From NCBI RefSeq assembly GCF_014873495.1, contig NZ_JADBGF010000001.1, positions 5,208,001-5,272,000 on the forward strand: a stretch of 64,000 nt of DNA. The letters are read 5' to 3'. Positions 25,635 through 34,157 of this stretch are shown here, piece after piece. Position 1 is the first letter of the stretch, and each line of letters starts with the position of its first letter. Made by a program: the position numbers and the translations under genes. The notes below the pieces were generated by a model. It saw only the letters and a program-made list of their open reading frames with translations. It searched no databases and had not been told where the DNA came from. The stretch comes from Streptomyces stelliscabiei (GTDB lineage: Bacteria > Actinomycetota > Actinomycetes > Streptomycetales > Streptomycetaceae).

Positions 25635-25952
25635 TCAGCCCTCCGGCGGAGAGAACACCACCACGACCCTCAAGTCCTCGGTGATGTGGTGGAACTTGTG
25701 GGCGACCCCGGCAGGCACGTACACGACACTGCCGCGCGCGACCTGGGTGGTCTCCAGGCCGACCGTGATCGATGCCCGGCCGCTCACCACGAGATACACC
25801 TCGTCCTGGCCGTGCGGCTTCTGCGGATCGAGCTCTCCGGCATCGAGCGCGTACAGGCCGACCGACATGTTCCGCTCGCGCAGGAACTGCAGATAAGCAC
25901 CGTCATTGGCGGCGCGCTCCGCCTCCAGCTCGTCCAACCGGAATGCCTTCAT
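25635..25952 (-). CDS. Cupin domain protein
   Basis: A 105-residue single-domain cupin. The first motif region contains GELDPQKPHGQDEVYLVVSG, giving the usual His and Glu metal ligands, and the second contains YVPAGVAHKFHHI with the final His. Small cupins of this type include isomerases, dioxygenases and ligand-binding proteins, so no reaction is assigned. The ATG at 25952 opens the conserved sequence (MKAFRLDEL). It is divergent from the holin-like gene with 57 bp between them. Confidence 0.87.
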   Translation of the reverse strand: MKAFRLDELEAERAANDGAYLQFLRERNMSVGLYALDAGELDPQKPHGQDEVYLVVSGRASITVGLETTQVARGSVVYVPAGVAHKFHHITEDLRVVVVFSPPEG

Positions 25953-26009
25953 CGACTTAGTCGCCCCTGCCCGGTGCTCGTACCGATCGCTTCTGCCACG
26001 ATCAGACAC

Positions 26010-26387
26010 ATGATGAATTTCCTAGTCAAGACGATCGCCAACGCGGGCGCCCTGGCGGTCGCCGTCTGGCTGCTCGACAAGATCACGCTGACCGGTGACA
26101 GCACGGGCAAGGAGGTCGGCACCCTGCTGCTGGTCGCGCTCGTGTTCGGCCTGGTGAACGCCGTGGTCAAGCCGCTCGTGAAGCTGTTGACCCTCCCGCT
26201 GTTCATACTCACGCTCGGCCTGTTCACGCTGGTCGTGAACGCCCTGATGCTCATGCTCACCTCGTGGCTGGCCGACGTCCTCGACCTGAGCTTCCATGTG
26301 GAGGGCTTCTGGACCGCCGTCCTCGGCGGCCTGATCATCTCGATCGTCTCCTGGGCGCTCTCCCTCGTCCTGCCCGACGGGGACTGA
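26010..26387 (+). CDS. Phage holin family (superfamily IV-like) membrane protein
   Basis: A 125-residue protein made of about four transmembrane helices, with the characteristic GLVNAVVKPLVKLLTLPL segment followed by TLGLFTLVVNALML. The family name is historical: these are common chromosomal membrane proteins of unknown role, and nothing phage-like surrounds the gene. Tandem ATGs at 26010 and 26013 make the exact start ambiguous by one residue. It is 8 bp upstream of the phosphatase gene, so it probably heads a three-gene operon. Confidence 0.87.
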   Translation: MMNFLVKTIANAGALAVAVWLLDKITLTGDSTGKEVGTLLLVALVFGLVNAVVKPLVKLLTLPLFILTLGLFTLVVNALMLMLTSWLADVLDLSFHVEGFWTAVLGGLIISIVSWALSLVLPDGD

Positions 26388-26395
26388 GGTCCGGC

Positions 26396-26890
26396 ATGAC
26401 CTATCGAGTCTGCTTCGTCTGTACCGGCAACATCTGCCGCTCCCCGATGGCCGAGTCCGTCTTCCGTGCCCGGCTGGAGGAGGCCGCGCTGGAGTACCTC
26501 GTCGAGGCCGACAGCGCGGGCACCGGCGGCTGGCACGAGGGCGACGGCGCCGATCCGCGCGCCGTCTCCGTCCTGGAGGCGAACGGATACTCCGGCGTTC
26601 ACACCGCCCGCCAGTTCCAGGTCTCCTGGTTCTCCCGCCTCGACCTCGTCATCGCCCTCGACGAGGGCCATCTCAAGGCACTGCGCCGCCTCGCGCCGAC
26701 CGCGGCGGACGCGGACAAGATCCGGCTGCTGCGTTCCTACGACCCCGCCGCCGACGGCGATGATCTCGACGTCCCAGACCCCTACTACGGGGGCCTGGAG
26801 GGTTTCGAGGAGTGCCTGGAACTGGTGGAGGCGGCGAGCCCCGGCCTGCTGGCCGCCGTACGCGAGAAGGTGGAGGGACGGGCCGCATGA
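26396..26890 (+). CDS. Low-molecular-weight protein-tyrosine phosphatase
   Basis: A 164-residue protein. The P-loop CTGNICRSP at residues 9-17 contains the nucleophilic Cys9 and Arg15 of the C(X)5R signature, and DVPDPYYGG near the C-terminus supplies the general-acid Asp. The length is normal. In Streptomyces such enzymes (PtpA type) affect secondary metabolism, though which substrate this one uses is unknown. Its TGA overlaps the ATG of the following lyase gene, indicating translational coupling. Confidence 0.94.
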   Translation: MTYRVCFVCTGNICRSPMAESVFRARLEEAALEYLVEADSAGTGGWHEGDGADPRAVSVLEANGYSGVHTARQFQVSWFSRLDLVIALDEGHLKALRRLAPTAADADKIRLLRSYDPAADGDDLDVPDPYYGGLEGFEECLELVEAASPGLLAAVREKVEGRAA

Positions 26891-28032
26891 GCACGCACAA
26901 CCCTGCCGTGGAACCCGGGGACGGCACCCGCGCGGTACGGGCCGGGCTGCCCGAGCCCGTCAAGCACGAGCCGACCCTCCCCGGGCCGGTCTTCGCCGCC
27001 CACTACCACCTGCCGGGCGAGCCCACCGGCCCGTACGCCTACGGGCGCGACCAGAATCCCACCTGGACCCTCCTGGAACGCGCCATCGGCGAACTGGAGG
27101 CACCGGGACAGGACGACGCCGAGACGGTCACGTTCGCCTCCGGCATGGCCGCCATCTCGGCCGTCCTCTTCTCCCAGCTGCGTTCCGGTGACGTCCTGGT
27201 CCTCCCGGACGACGGTTACAACGTGCTGCCGCTGGCAGGTGAGCAGCTGCGGTCGTACGGCATCGAGGTGCGCAGCGCGCCGACGGGCGGCGACGCCCAG
27301 CTCGACGTCCTCGACGGCGCCGGGCTGCTGTGGATCGAGACCCCGTCGAACCCGGGGCTGGACGTGTGCGACGTGCGGCGGCTCACCGAGGCGGCACACG
27401 CGCGTGGCTGTCTCGTGGCCGTCGACAACACCCTGGCCACCCCGCTCGGGCAGCGGCCCCTCGAACTGGGCGCCGACTTCGCCGTGGCCAGCGGTACCAA
27501 GCAGCTGACCGGCCACGGGGACGTCCTTCTCGGGTACGTCGTCGGGCGGGACGCCGCACTGATGGCCTCGGTGCGGCGCTGGCGCAAGATCGTCGGTGCG
27601 ATCCCGGGCCCGATGGAGGCCTGGCTCGCGCACCGCTCGCTCGCCACGCTCCAGCTGCGCGCCGACCGGCAGAGCACCAACGCCCTCGCCGTGGCCGAGG
27701 CCCTCAAGGGGCGGCCCGAGGTGACCGGGCTGCGTCACCCGGGGCTGCCCGACGACCCCGCGCACAAGATCGCCTCGCAGCAGATGAGGCGCTACGGGTG
27801 CGTGGTGTCGTTCACGTTGCCCACACGCGCGCGTGCCGACCGTTTTCTCGACGCGCTTCGTCTGGTGGACGACGCCACGAGTTTCGGAGGAGTCCGTTCC
27901 ACCGCGGAGCGGCGCGGCCGTTGGGGCGGCGACGCTGTGCCGGAGGGTTTCATCCGCTTCTCGGCCGGTGTGGAGGACACGGCCGATCTCGTGGCGGATG
28001 TGCTGCGTGCGCTGTCGGTTGCGACCGGCTAG
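26887..28032 (+). CDS. Cystathionine gamma-lyase-like PLP enzyme (Cys/Met metabolism family)
   Basis: A 381-residue member of the Cys/Met metabolism PLP-dependent family. Signatures are YAYGRDQNPTW near the N-terminus, the SGMAAI segment, the ETPSNPGLDVCD region with VDNT, and the PLP lysine in VASGTKQLTGHGD. Members cleave cystathionine, methionine or related thioethers, or make them; the sequence supports a lyase but does not distinguish cystathionine gamma-lyase from methionine gamma-lyase. It overlaps the phosphatase gene by 4 bp and ends before a strong terminator. Confidence 0.9.
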   Translation: MSTHNPAVEPGDGTRAVRAGLPEPVKHEPTLPGPVFAAHYHLPGEPTGPYAYGRDQNPTWTLLERAIGELEAPGQDDAETVTFASGMAAISAVLFSQLRSGDVLVLPDDGYNVLPLAGEQLRSYGIEVRSAPTGGDAQLDVLDGAGLLWIETPSNPGLDVCDVRRLTEAAHARGCLVAVDNTLATPLGQRPLELGADFAVASGTKQLTGHGDVLLGYVVGRDAALMASVRRWRKIVGAIPGPMEAWLAHRSLATLQLRADRQSTNALAVAEALKGRPEVTGLRHPGLPDDPAHKIASQQMRRYGCVVSFTLPTRARADRFLDALRLVDDATSFGGVRSTAERRGRWGGDAVPEGFIRFSAGVEDTADLVADVLRALSVATG

Positions 28033-28049
28033 TACTCCGCACGCACGAC

Positions 28050-28088
28050 GGGCGGTCCGAGCCTCCCCCCTCGTGGCTCGGACCGCCC
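28050..28088 (+). terminator. Terminator downstream of cystathionine lyase-like gene
   Basis: Perfect 14-bp stem GGGCGGTCCGAGCC / GGCTCGGACCGCCC with an 11-nt loop, 17 bp after the stop codon. Confidence 0.88.
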
Positions 28089-28219
28089 CCGGTTCCGCGC
28101 GCGAAGAACCGCGCGAACAAGGCTAATTGACTCTGCGTCAGTGTCCAATCACAGTAGCGACAGGGGCCTATCGACTTATTTATGGTTGGGCGCTCCGGGC
28201 AGCGAGGGGAGGGACGACC

Positions 28220-29125
28220 ATGGATCTGGCCTTACTGCGCACGTTCGTGACCGTGCACCGGGCCGGCTCCTTCACCCGTGCCGCCGCCTTGCTCGGTCTC
28301 TCGCAGCCGGCCGTCACCTCGCAGATACGCACCCTGGAGCGTCAGCTGGGCCGCCCCCTCTTCCTTCGCCAGGCCCGCGGAGTGACGCCGACGACCATGG
28401 GCGACGAGCTGGCCCACAAGGCGGCCCCACATCTCGACGCGCTGGTGGAGATCGCGGCGACCGACCTCGACGACGACTCCTCCTTACGAACCCTCCATCT
28501 CGCCGGCCCACCCGAGTTCACCGCCGAGCGGGCTCTGCCGGCCCTCACCGAGCTGACCGGGGACGACGGCCAGCGCTTCGCGCTGCGGGTCTCCTTCGGC
28601 AACTCCGACAAGACGCTGGAGGGTCTCGCCGCCGGCCACCACGACCTGGCCATCACCACCGCCCAGGCCCGCGGCCCCCTGCTCACCGCTACCCCTCTCT
28701 GCGACGAGGAGCACGTTCTGATCGCCGCCCCGCGCTGGGCGGACGAGATCGGGCTTGAGAGGCCGTGCCGCAAGGGAGCACACCTGCTGGAGGGGCTTCC
28801 CGTCGTCGAGGTACACGAATCAATGCCCTTCGTCGCCCGCTACTGGGCGTCGGTCTTCGACGCCCGGCCCACGGCTTCGGGCACCGTCGTCGTCCCGGAC
28901 CTGCGGGCGGTCCTGGCCTGTGCCGTCTCCGGCGCCGGACTTGCCGTGCTGCCGCGCTATCTGTGCGCCACCGCTCTGAACCGCGGTGACGTGGTCACGC
29001 TCCTGGACCCCGCGGTGCCGCCGCTACGGACCTACTTCCTCGTGGTCCGGACCGGAACGCTGGCCTCGCCGCACATCGCGCGGGCGCATGAATGGCTGAT
29101 GAGGGCCGCCGCGAGCTGGTCCTGA
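28220..29125 (+). CDS. LysR family transcriptional regulator (two TTA codons)
   Basis: A 301-residue LysR-type regulator. The N-terminal helix-turn-helix is MDLALLRTFVTVHRAGSF, then AALLGLSQPAVTSQI and LERQLGRPLFLR. The C-terminal 210 residues are the substrate-binding-like effector domain. The ATG has GAGGGGAGGG upstream. Leu5 is encoded by TTA, and a second TTA lies within the DDDSSLRTLH segment near residue 89, so full expression should need the bldA leucyl tRNA and be biased to late growth. TTGACTCTGCGTCA about 80 bp upstream contains a short dyad and may be part of its own operator. Target genes unknown. Confidence 0.92.
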   Translation: MDLALLRTFVTVHRAGSFTRAAALLGLSQPAVTSQIRTLERQLGRPLFLRQARGVTPTTMGDELAHKAAPHLDALVEIAATDLDDDSSLRTLHLAGPPEFTAERALPALTELTGDDGQRFALRVSFGNSDKTLEGLAAGHHDLAITTAQARGPLLTATPLCDEEHVLIAAPRWADEIGLERPCRKGAHLLEGLPVVEVHESMPFVARYWASVFDARPTASGTVVVPDLRAVLACAVSGAGLAVLPRYLCATALNRGDVVTLLDPAVPPLRTYFLVVRTGTLASPHIARAHEWLMRAAASWS

Positions 29126-29212
29126 GGCCATGTCGCAGCCGCTGGACGAATGCGGGCGCGGCCACCGAGCCCGCCCGTAGACGCCAGGAAGCCACTCTTC
29201 ACCTACAGCGAT

Positions 29213-29226
29213 GTTTCACGTGGAAC
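29213..29226. other. parS-like site upstream of Nudix gene
   Basis: GTTTCACGTGGAAC, one mismatch to the consensus, with the flanking T and A. It ends one base before an in-frame ATG of the Nudix gene. Confidence 0.8.
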
Positions 29227-29247
29227 ATGGAGGGCCACATTTCTCCC

Positions 29248-29730
29248 ATGACCGTACGACCCGTGGTCAAGCGCACCGCCCGTGCCGTTCTGCTCGACGG
29301 CGACGACCTGATCCTGATCAAGCGGACCAAACCGGGCATGGACCCCTACTGGCTCACGCCGGGCGGCGGTGTCGAGCCGGAGGACACCACCGTCGTCGAC
29401 GCGCTCCACCGCGAAGTGCACGAGGAACTCGGCGCGAAGATCACCGATGTGGTGCCCTGCTTCGTGGACACCGTCGAACACATCGGGGAGGACGGCGGCG
29501 CCACCGGTGTGAAGGTTCAGCACTTCTTCGTCTGCCGCCTGGAGTCCATGGACCCCTCCAAGCGGCACGGTCCCGAGATGGACGAGCCGCTGGGCGAGTA
29601 CGAGATCGTACGCATCCCCTTCACTCGGGTGGGCATCGCTTCCGTGCACCTCGTCCCGCTGTCCCTGCGGCACTATCTGGACGGGAACATCGAGGGCGTG
29701 CGGGCGATGCACGCGCCGGACCTGGGCTGA
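29248..29730 (+). CDS. Nudix hydrolase
   Basis: A 160-residue Nudix protein. The Nudix box runs GGGVEPEDTTVVDALHREV then HEELGA, satisfying Gx5Ex7REUxEExGU, so the Mg2+-binding pyrophosphohydrolase site is intact. It should cleave a nucleoside diphosphate linked to another moiety; the substrate is unknown. The start was placed at the ATG opening MTVRPVVKRTARAV, with GGAGGG about 13 bases before it; an in-frame ATG at 29227 just after the parS-like site would add seven residues. Confidence 0.9.
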   Translation: MTVRPVVKRTARAVLLDGDDLILIKRTKPGMDPYWLTPGGGVEPEDTTVVDALHREVHEELGAKITDVVPCFVDTVEHIGEDGGATGVKVQHFFVCRLESMDPSKRHGPEMDEPLGEYEIVRIPFTRVGIASVHLVPLSLRHYLDGNIEGVRAMHAPDLG

Positions 29731-29771
29731 CGCAACGGCCGCCGGGGCGCTCGGCCTGGGGCCCCCGCCGG

Positions 29772-31235
29772 TCAGTCTCCGGCCGCCACCAGCTCCTCGA
29801 CCGAGTCGTGCCGTATGCGGTCCGCGGGGATGCCGGCGTCCTTCAACGCGTCGACACCGCTGCGGATCATGCCGGGTGGGCCGGAGAGATAGGCGTCGTA
29901 GCCGTTCCAGGGCCCGTGGTCCCGTATCGCGTCCGGCAGTTGAAGCAGTCCGTGCCGGTCCACGACCGGGCGCACCTCGAGCCACGAGTTGGTCTGCTGC
30001 AGCCGCAGCAGGGTGTCGAGATCGTAGAGGTCCTGGCCGGTGCGGGCCCCGTAGAAGACCTCCACCGGGCGGTTCCGTCCGTGCTCGGCGACGTCCTCCA
30101 CCATGGCCTTGATGGGTGCGATTCCGGTGCCGCCGCCCAGGCAGAGCAGCCCGCTGTCGGTGGTGTGGTCGACCGTCATCGCGCCGGCCGGCGGCCCCAG
30201 CCGCAGAACGTCGCCCGGCCGGGCGCGGTGCACGAGCGCGTTGGAGACCCAGCCCGCGGAGATCGCCTTCACATGGAACGTCAGCAGCCCGTCCGAGCGG
30301 GGCGCCGAGGCGAACGAGTAGTGCCGCCAGATCCGCGGCCACCAGGGAGTCTCCAGGCTCGTGTACTGCCCGGCGAGGAAGGGATACGGCTGGTTCGGAC
30401 GGACCGTGAGGACCGCGATGTCCGCGGTCCTCGGATCGTGCGAGACGACCTCCGCCAGCCACCAGGGCGGCGACCGCAGTTCGTCCGCCGCCGCCGCGTC
30501 GATCATCACCTGGGAGATGGTCGTGTACACCCGAACCCAGGCCGCCTCGGTCTCGTCGTTCCAGCTCGCCTTGGCATACCGGCTCAGGGCGCCGATCAGG
30601 CACTCGCCAACGGCCGGGTAATGATCGGCCTGCGTGCCGTACTTGCGGTGACCGCGACCGAGATTCTGCAGGTAGTCGACGAGGACCGGGGTGTTGTCGA
30701 TGTGTTCGGCAGCGGTCAGGAGAGCCTTGAGCAGGCGGTCGCGCTGGGCGTCCATCGCCGGAGGGAACATCGAGCGCAGCTCCGGGTGCTGGACGAAGAG
30801 CAGCGCGTAGAAGTACGAGGTGACCTTGTCGGCGACGGGTCCGACCTCGGCCATGGTCCGCTGGATGAGAACGGCGTCGGGGGAGGCTGTGGCGCCGCCT
30901 GACTGGGTGGGCACGCGGGCGTCGAAGACGGAGTGCTCAGAACCGTGTTCCTCTGCGGACTGCGCGGCCCGGGCGGGCGGGGAGTACGACGGGACGCCTG
31001 GCGGAAGGTCGGCGGAGCCCTGTATTCGCTCCCGTGCCAAGCCTTCCCGGGGCTGCTCCACACCGCTCGACGGCTCCAGGGAACGACCCACGGGCCGCAG
31101 GCCGGCGAGGCGGTAACCCTCGGGCTCCTGGTCTTCGCCGGGGGACGGCGGAGACGTACGTGGTGTGAACCAGCCGCCTCCGTCACTGCCCCCCGAAGTG
31201 CCGTTGCCGGCCGACGTGGTGGTCGGAGCGTCCAT
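29772..31235 (-). CDS. Flavohemoprotein-like globin with FAD/NAD reductase domain
   Basis: A 487-residue protein. The first 110 residues are Pro/Ser/Gly-rich and apparently disordered. A globin domain follows (about 115-255), with the proximal haem His in GRGHRKYG. A ferredoxin-NADP reductase-like module completes it: RHYSFAS binds FAD, and LGGGTGIAPIKAM binds NAD(P)H. No 2Fe-2S ferredoxin domain is present. Bacterial flavohaemoglobins of this layout oxidise nitric oxide to nitrate. The long N-terminal tail is absent from the E. coli and yeast proteins. The start at 31235 has GAGGCGAGG upstream; an ATG 21 bp earlier is possible. No NsrR operator was recognised. Confidence 0.9.
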   Translation of the reverse strand: MDAPTTTSAGNGTSGGSDGGGWFTPRTSPPSPGEDQEPEGYRLAGLRPVGRSLEPSSGVEQPREGLARERIQGSADLPPGVPSYSPPARAAQSAEEHGSEHSVFDARVPTQSGGATASPDAVLIQRTMAEVGPVADKVTSYFYALLFVQHPELRSMFPPAMDAQRDRLLKALLTAAEHIDNTPVLVDYLQNLGRGHRKYGTQADHYPAVGECLIGALSRYAKASWNDETEAAWVRVYTTISQVMIDAAAADELRSPPWWLAEVVSHDPRTADIAVLTVRPNQPYPFLAGQYTSLETPWWPRIWRHYSFASAPRSDGLLTFHVKAISAGWVSNALVHRARPGDVLRLGPPAGAMTVDHTTDSGLLCLGGGTGIAPIKAMVEDVAEHGRNRPVEVFYGARTGQDLYDLDTLLRLQQTNSWLEVRPVVDRHGLLQLPDAIRDHGPWNGYDAYLSGPPGMIRSGVDALKDAGIPADRIRHDSVEELVAAGD

Positions 31236-31891
31236 GGTCTGCCTCGCCTCGAACATCTTTCGGTCGATCTACGTACGCCCCCACTCGGAAGTCGCACGCT
31301 TTCCCCCGCGGACGGCCTTGCTTTTCCCGTTCGTTCCCCGTCGGCCAATGCGGCCACAGTCAGTCCGGCTTCCCGATCCGTACGGTCAAGTAGGCGAGAG
31401 TGTGACGTGAGCCGCAGCTCTCACCGCAGCGTTCCACGGCGCACGAACGCCCCCATCTCGTAACGGCAAACGCGGGTCTCCGATCCCCTTGTCCGGTTAG
31501 GCTGCATTGAGCTGCGTTCGTACCCCTGCCATGAGACGGCTACATCTCGCTTCGGACACGAACCGGACTCGACCCTACCGGCAGGGCCGCGACACACAAG
31601 TCCCCCCATCCCGTACCGGGAATTCCATGGGGGCGAATCGGCGATTCCTTCAATTACCGGGCCGGGACATCAATTCATAGATATCCCACAGATCCCACTC
31701 GCGCACGAGTGGGTGTCCGGCCTCAGTCCCGGTTCTCATGTCCCAAATTTTTCGCAGCCGCGGCGGGCCGGTCCTCCCAGGCCTGGAGACCGGTGTTTCA
31801 CGTGAAACATCGGTCCGCCCACTGTGTGGTTGGGCGCGAAGTGGCCAAACAGGTGCGTGTCTGACCGCAAACCGGTGGACGCCAAGGGCTC
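31236..31891. other. 656-bp gene-free region between flavohemoprotein and GNAT genes
   Basis: The longest gap in the window, a divergent control region. It contains a perfect parS (31795-31808) and a compact palindromic hairpin CCCACTCG-CGCA-CGAGTGGG (31694-31713) in a comparatively AT-rich stretch (31620-31700). No frame with convincing codon bias covers it. A 17-codon frame at 31627-31680 was judged too weak to call. Confidence 0.5.
31795..31808. other. parS (ParB-binding site)
   Basis: Perfect 14-mer and 16-mer, extended to a longer palindrome (CCG...CGG). It lies 83 bp before the GNAT start. Confidence 0.96.
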
Positions 31892-32779
31892 ATGTCGGAC
31901 AGCCTGACCCGCGTGTCGACACTTTCCCCCGCAGCTCTGCCCATCCGCCGCCTGACGCCTCGCGACCGCACCGCCTGCTCCGACCTGTCCGAGGACCGGG
32001 GTTGGCCCCGGGAGGAGCACAAGTGGGGGCTCCTCCTTGCGGCCGGCACCGGCTACGGCGTCGACGCTCCCGACGGCGGGCTCGTCACCGCCTGCGTGGT
32101 GACCGAGTACGGCCCCGTCGGCAGCCCTGAACTGGGTGCGATCGGCATGGTTCTGGTCGCCGCACGGTATGCCCGCCAGGGCATCGGCCGCCGTCTGATG
32201 CGTCATGTGGTCACAGAGATGGGCACGACCCCGCTGACCCTGCACGCGACCCCGCACGGACGTCCGCTCTACGAGGAGCTGGGCTTCAAGGTCACCGGGC
32301 AGGCCGAGATGATCCGCGGACTCTTCACACCTGGGGCACCCGACGTCTCGGTCCGTACGCGCCCGGCCACGGCCGAGGACCTGACCACGATCCTCAGGCT
32401 CGACGCAGAGGTCTTCGGCACAGACCGCACCCACATCCTGACCCGGCTCCCCGCTTTCGCCGATCAGCTGCGCGTGGCCGTGGAGAACGACAGGATCATC
32501 GGATACGCGGCTGCCTGGCCCAACATGGACGATCATGTCGTCGGCCCGTTGATCGCCCGTGACACTCGGACGGCGAAGGCGCTCATCACGTCCCTGGCCG
32601 CCCACACCGACCGACCTTTGCGCACCGACATCGACGTACGTCACGACGAACTGCTGGCGTGGGCGAAGGAACGGGGCCTGGCATCGATCGCCTTCAACTC
32701 TGTGATGACGTACGGGCTCTCCGAGCTGCCGGGTGACTGGACCCGGCGGTACGCCCCGCTGACCGTGGCAGCGGGCTGA
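31892..32779 (+). CDS. GNAT family N-acetyltransferase (tandem GNAT domains)
   Basis: A 295-residue protein. The N-terminal GNAT domain has the acetyl-CoA-binding RQGIGRRLMRH segment, followed by LHATPHGRPLYEELGF. The C-terminal half resembles a second, degenerate GNAT-like domain of the kind found in paired GNAT proteins (FADQLRVAVENDRIIGYAA). CCAAGGG precedes the ATG. The acceptor substrate is unknown. It converges on the MFS gene with only 29 bp between stop codons. Confidence 0.88.
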   Translation: MSDSLTRVSTLSPAALPIRRLTPRDRTACSDLSEDRGWPREEHKWGLLLAAGTGYGVDAPDGGLVTACVVTEYGPVGSPELGAIGMVLVAARYARQGIGRRLMRHVVTEMGTTPLTLHATPHGRPLYEELGFKVTGQAEMIRGLFTPGAPDVSVRTRPATAEDLTTILRLDAEVFGTDRTHILTRLPAFADQLRVAVENDRIIGYAAAWPNMDDHVVGPLIARDTRTAKALITSLAAHTDRPLRTDIDVRHDELLAWAKERGLASIAFNSVMTYGLSELPGDWTRRYAPLTVAAG

Positions 32780-32808
32780 GGCCCCGAATCCAGCGGGCTC
32801 GTCAGAGG

Positions 32809-34017
32809 TCAGTGGTGCACGGGTGTCCGCCGTGCGGCCGCTCCGGTGCCCTCGACGACGGTGTCGGCGGCCGCGCCCCCGCGCTCCAGCAACGAGGCGA
32901 TGAGCGCGAGCACGAGAGCACTCCCGGCGAGGACGGCACCGACCCAGTTGGGCGCCGTGTAGCCGAGACCGGCGTCGATGACGAGGCCGCCGAGCCAGGC
33001 GGAGAGCGCGTTGCCGAGGTTGAAGGCGCCGATATTCACGGCCGAGGCCAGCGTGGGGGCGCCGTGCGCCTGGTCGAGAACCCGCTTCTGGAGTGGCGGC
33101 ACGGTCGCGAAACCGAGAGCACCGACCAGCGTGATGGTCACCGCAGCGGCGATCTTGTCGTGGGCGGTGACGGAGAACAGTGCGAGAACGACCGCGAGAG
33201 CGCCCAGTGAGACGTACAGCATGGGCATCAGCGCCCTGTCGGCGTACTTGCCGCCCACGAGGTTGCCGCACACCATGCCCAGACCGAAGAGGACGAGAAG
33301 CCAGGTGACGGAGGAGTCGGCGAAGCCGGCGACGTGCGTCATCATCGGGGCGATGTAGGTGATGGCCGCGAAGACGCCGCCGAAACCCAGCACTGTCATC
33401 GCCATGGCCAGCAGTACCTGGATGTTCCTGAAGGCGGCCAGTTCGTCGCGGAGGCGGACGTCCTGCGGCTTGGGAAGGTCAGGGACCAGCCGGGCGACGC
33501 CCAGCAGGCCGACGACTCCCAGCGCGGCGACCCCGGCGAAAGTGACCCGCCAACCGACGGACTGCCCGATCAGGGTGCCCAGCGGCACTCCGACCACGTT
33601 CGCGACGGTCAACCCGCTGAACATCGTCGCGAGGGCACCGGCCTTCCGGTCCGGGGCGACGAGTTCGGCCGCGACCACCGAGCCGATGCCGAAGAAGGCG
33701 CCGTGCGCCAGTGAGGCGATCACGCGGCCGAGCAGCATGACAGAGAAGGCGGGAGCGAGCGCGGAGAGCAGGTTCCCCGCGATGAACAGCCCCATCAGCA
33801 GCATGAGCATCCGCTTGCGGGACACCCTCGTCCCCAGCGCGGTCATGACCGGCGCTCCGAACACGACGCCGAGTGCGTAGCCGGTCACGAGGAGCCCGGC
33901 GGTGGGGATGGAGACCCCGAAGTCGCCCGCGACCTCGGGCAGCACTCCCATGATCACAAACTCCGTCGTACCGATGCCGAAGGCGCCGATCGCCAGTGCC
34001 AGAAGCGCGAGGGGCAT
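32809..34017 (-). CDS. MFS transporter, DHA1 drug-efflux type
   Basis: A 402-residue transporter with 12 predicted helices. It opens PLALLALAIGAFGIGTTEFV, a hallmark of the DHA1/CmlR-AraJ subgroup, with the cytoplasmic TALGTRVSRKRML loop between helices 2 and 3. Such proteins expel chloramphenicol-like or sugar substrates by proton antiport. The start is the ATG at 34017; upstream in-frame sequence is not conserved. It is divergent from a marR gene 140 bp away, the usual arrangement for a MarR-repressed efflux pump. Confidence 0.92.
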   Translation of the reverse strand: MPLALLALAIGAFGIGTTEFVIMGVLPEVAGDFGVSIPTAGLLVTGYALGVVFGAPVMTALGTRVSRKRMLMLLMGLFIAGNLLSALAPAFSVMLLGRVIASLAHGAFFGIGSVVAAELVAPDRKAGALATMFSGLTVANVVGVPLGTLIGQSVGWRVTFAGVAALGVVGLLGVARLVPDLPKPQDVRLRDELAAFRNIQVLLAMAMTVLGFGGVFAAITYIAPMMTHVAGFADSSVTWLLVLFGLGMVCGNLVGGKYADRALMPMLYVSLGALAVVLALFSVTAHDKIAAAVTITLVGALGFATVPPLQKRVLDQAHGAPTLASAVNIGAFNLGNALSAWLGGLVIDAGLGYTAPNWVGAVLAGSALVLALIASLLERGGAAADTVVEGTGAAARRTPVHH

Positions 34018-34056
34018 GAGGACAACACCTTTCAGAAGATTGCAGATGCGCTTATC

Positions 34057-34083
34057 GAGCGTACACAATACTTGCAGACGCTC
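34057..34083. promoter_or_regulatory. Candidate MarR operator between MFS and marR
   Basis: GAGCGT and ACGCTC (15-bp spacer) form an inverted repeat centred on TACACAATACTTGCA. Two related TTGCAGA(T/C)GC direct elements (34040 and 34072) overlap it. Placement in the divergent promoter region suggests MarR binding; this is inference. Confidence 0.4.
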
Positions 34084-34157
34084 ACTATCAGCGAATGCGG
34101 GCAATTGCGTGAGTGGCCTATCCTGGGGGCGAGCAGCTTCGGGACGGAGGAACACCG

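Noticed and set aside
26010..26387. Holin family label as a sign of a prophage
   Set aside because: No phage integrase, lysin, tail or attachment repeats are near; this family is common on bacterial chromosomes.
30268..30283. TTCACATGGAACG as a further degenerate parS
   Set aside because: It lies inside the flavohemoprotein gene and lacks the central CACGTG, so ParB binding is unlikely.
31627..31680. 17-codon ORF (MGANRRFLQL...) containing a TTA codon in the long intergenic gap
   Set aside because: Ribosome-binding site is weak, codon bias cannot be judged at this length and no downstream gene is coupled to it.
31736..33271. 511-codon open frame on the minus strand opposite the GNAT gene
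   Set aside because: Arg/Gly/Ala-rich shadow caused by high GC; the plus-strand GNAT frames carry recognisable domains and normal third-position GC.
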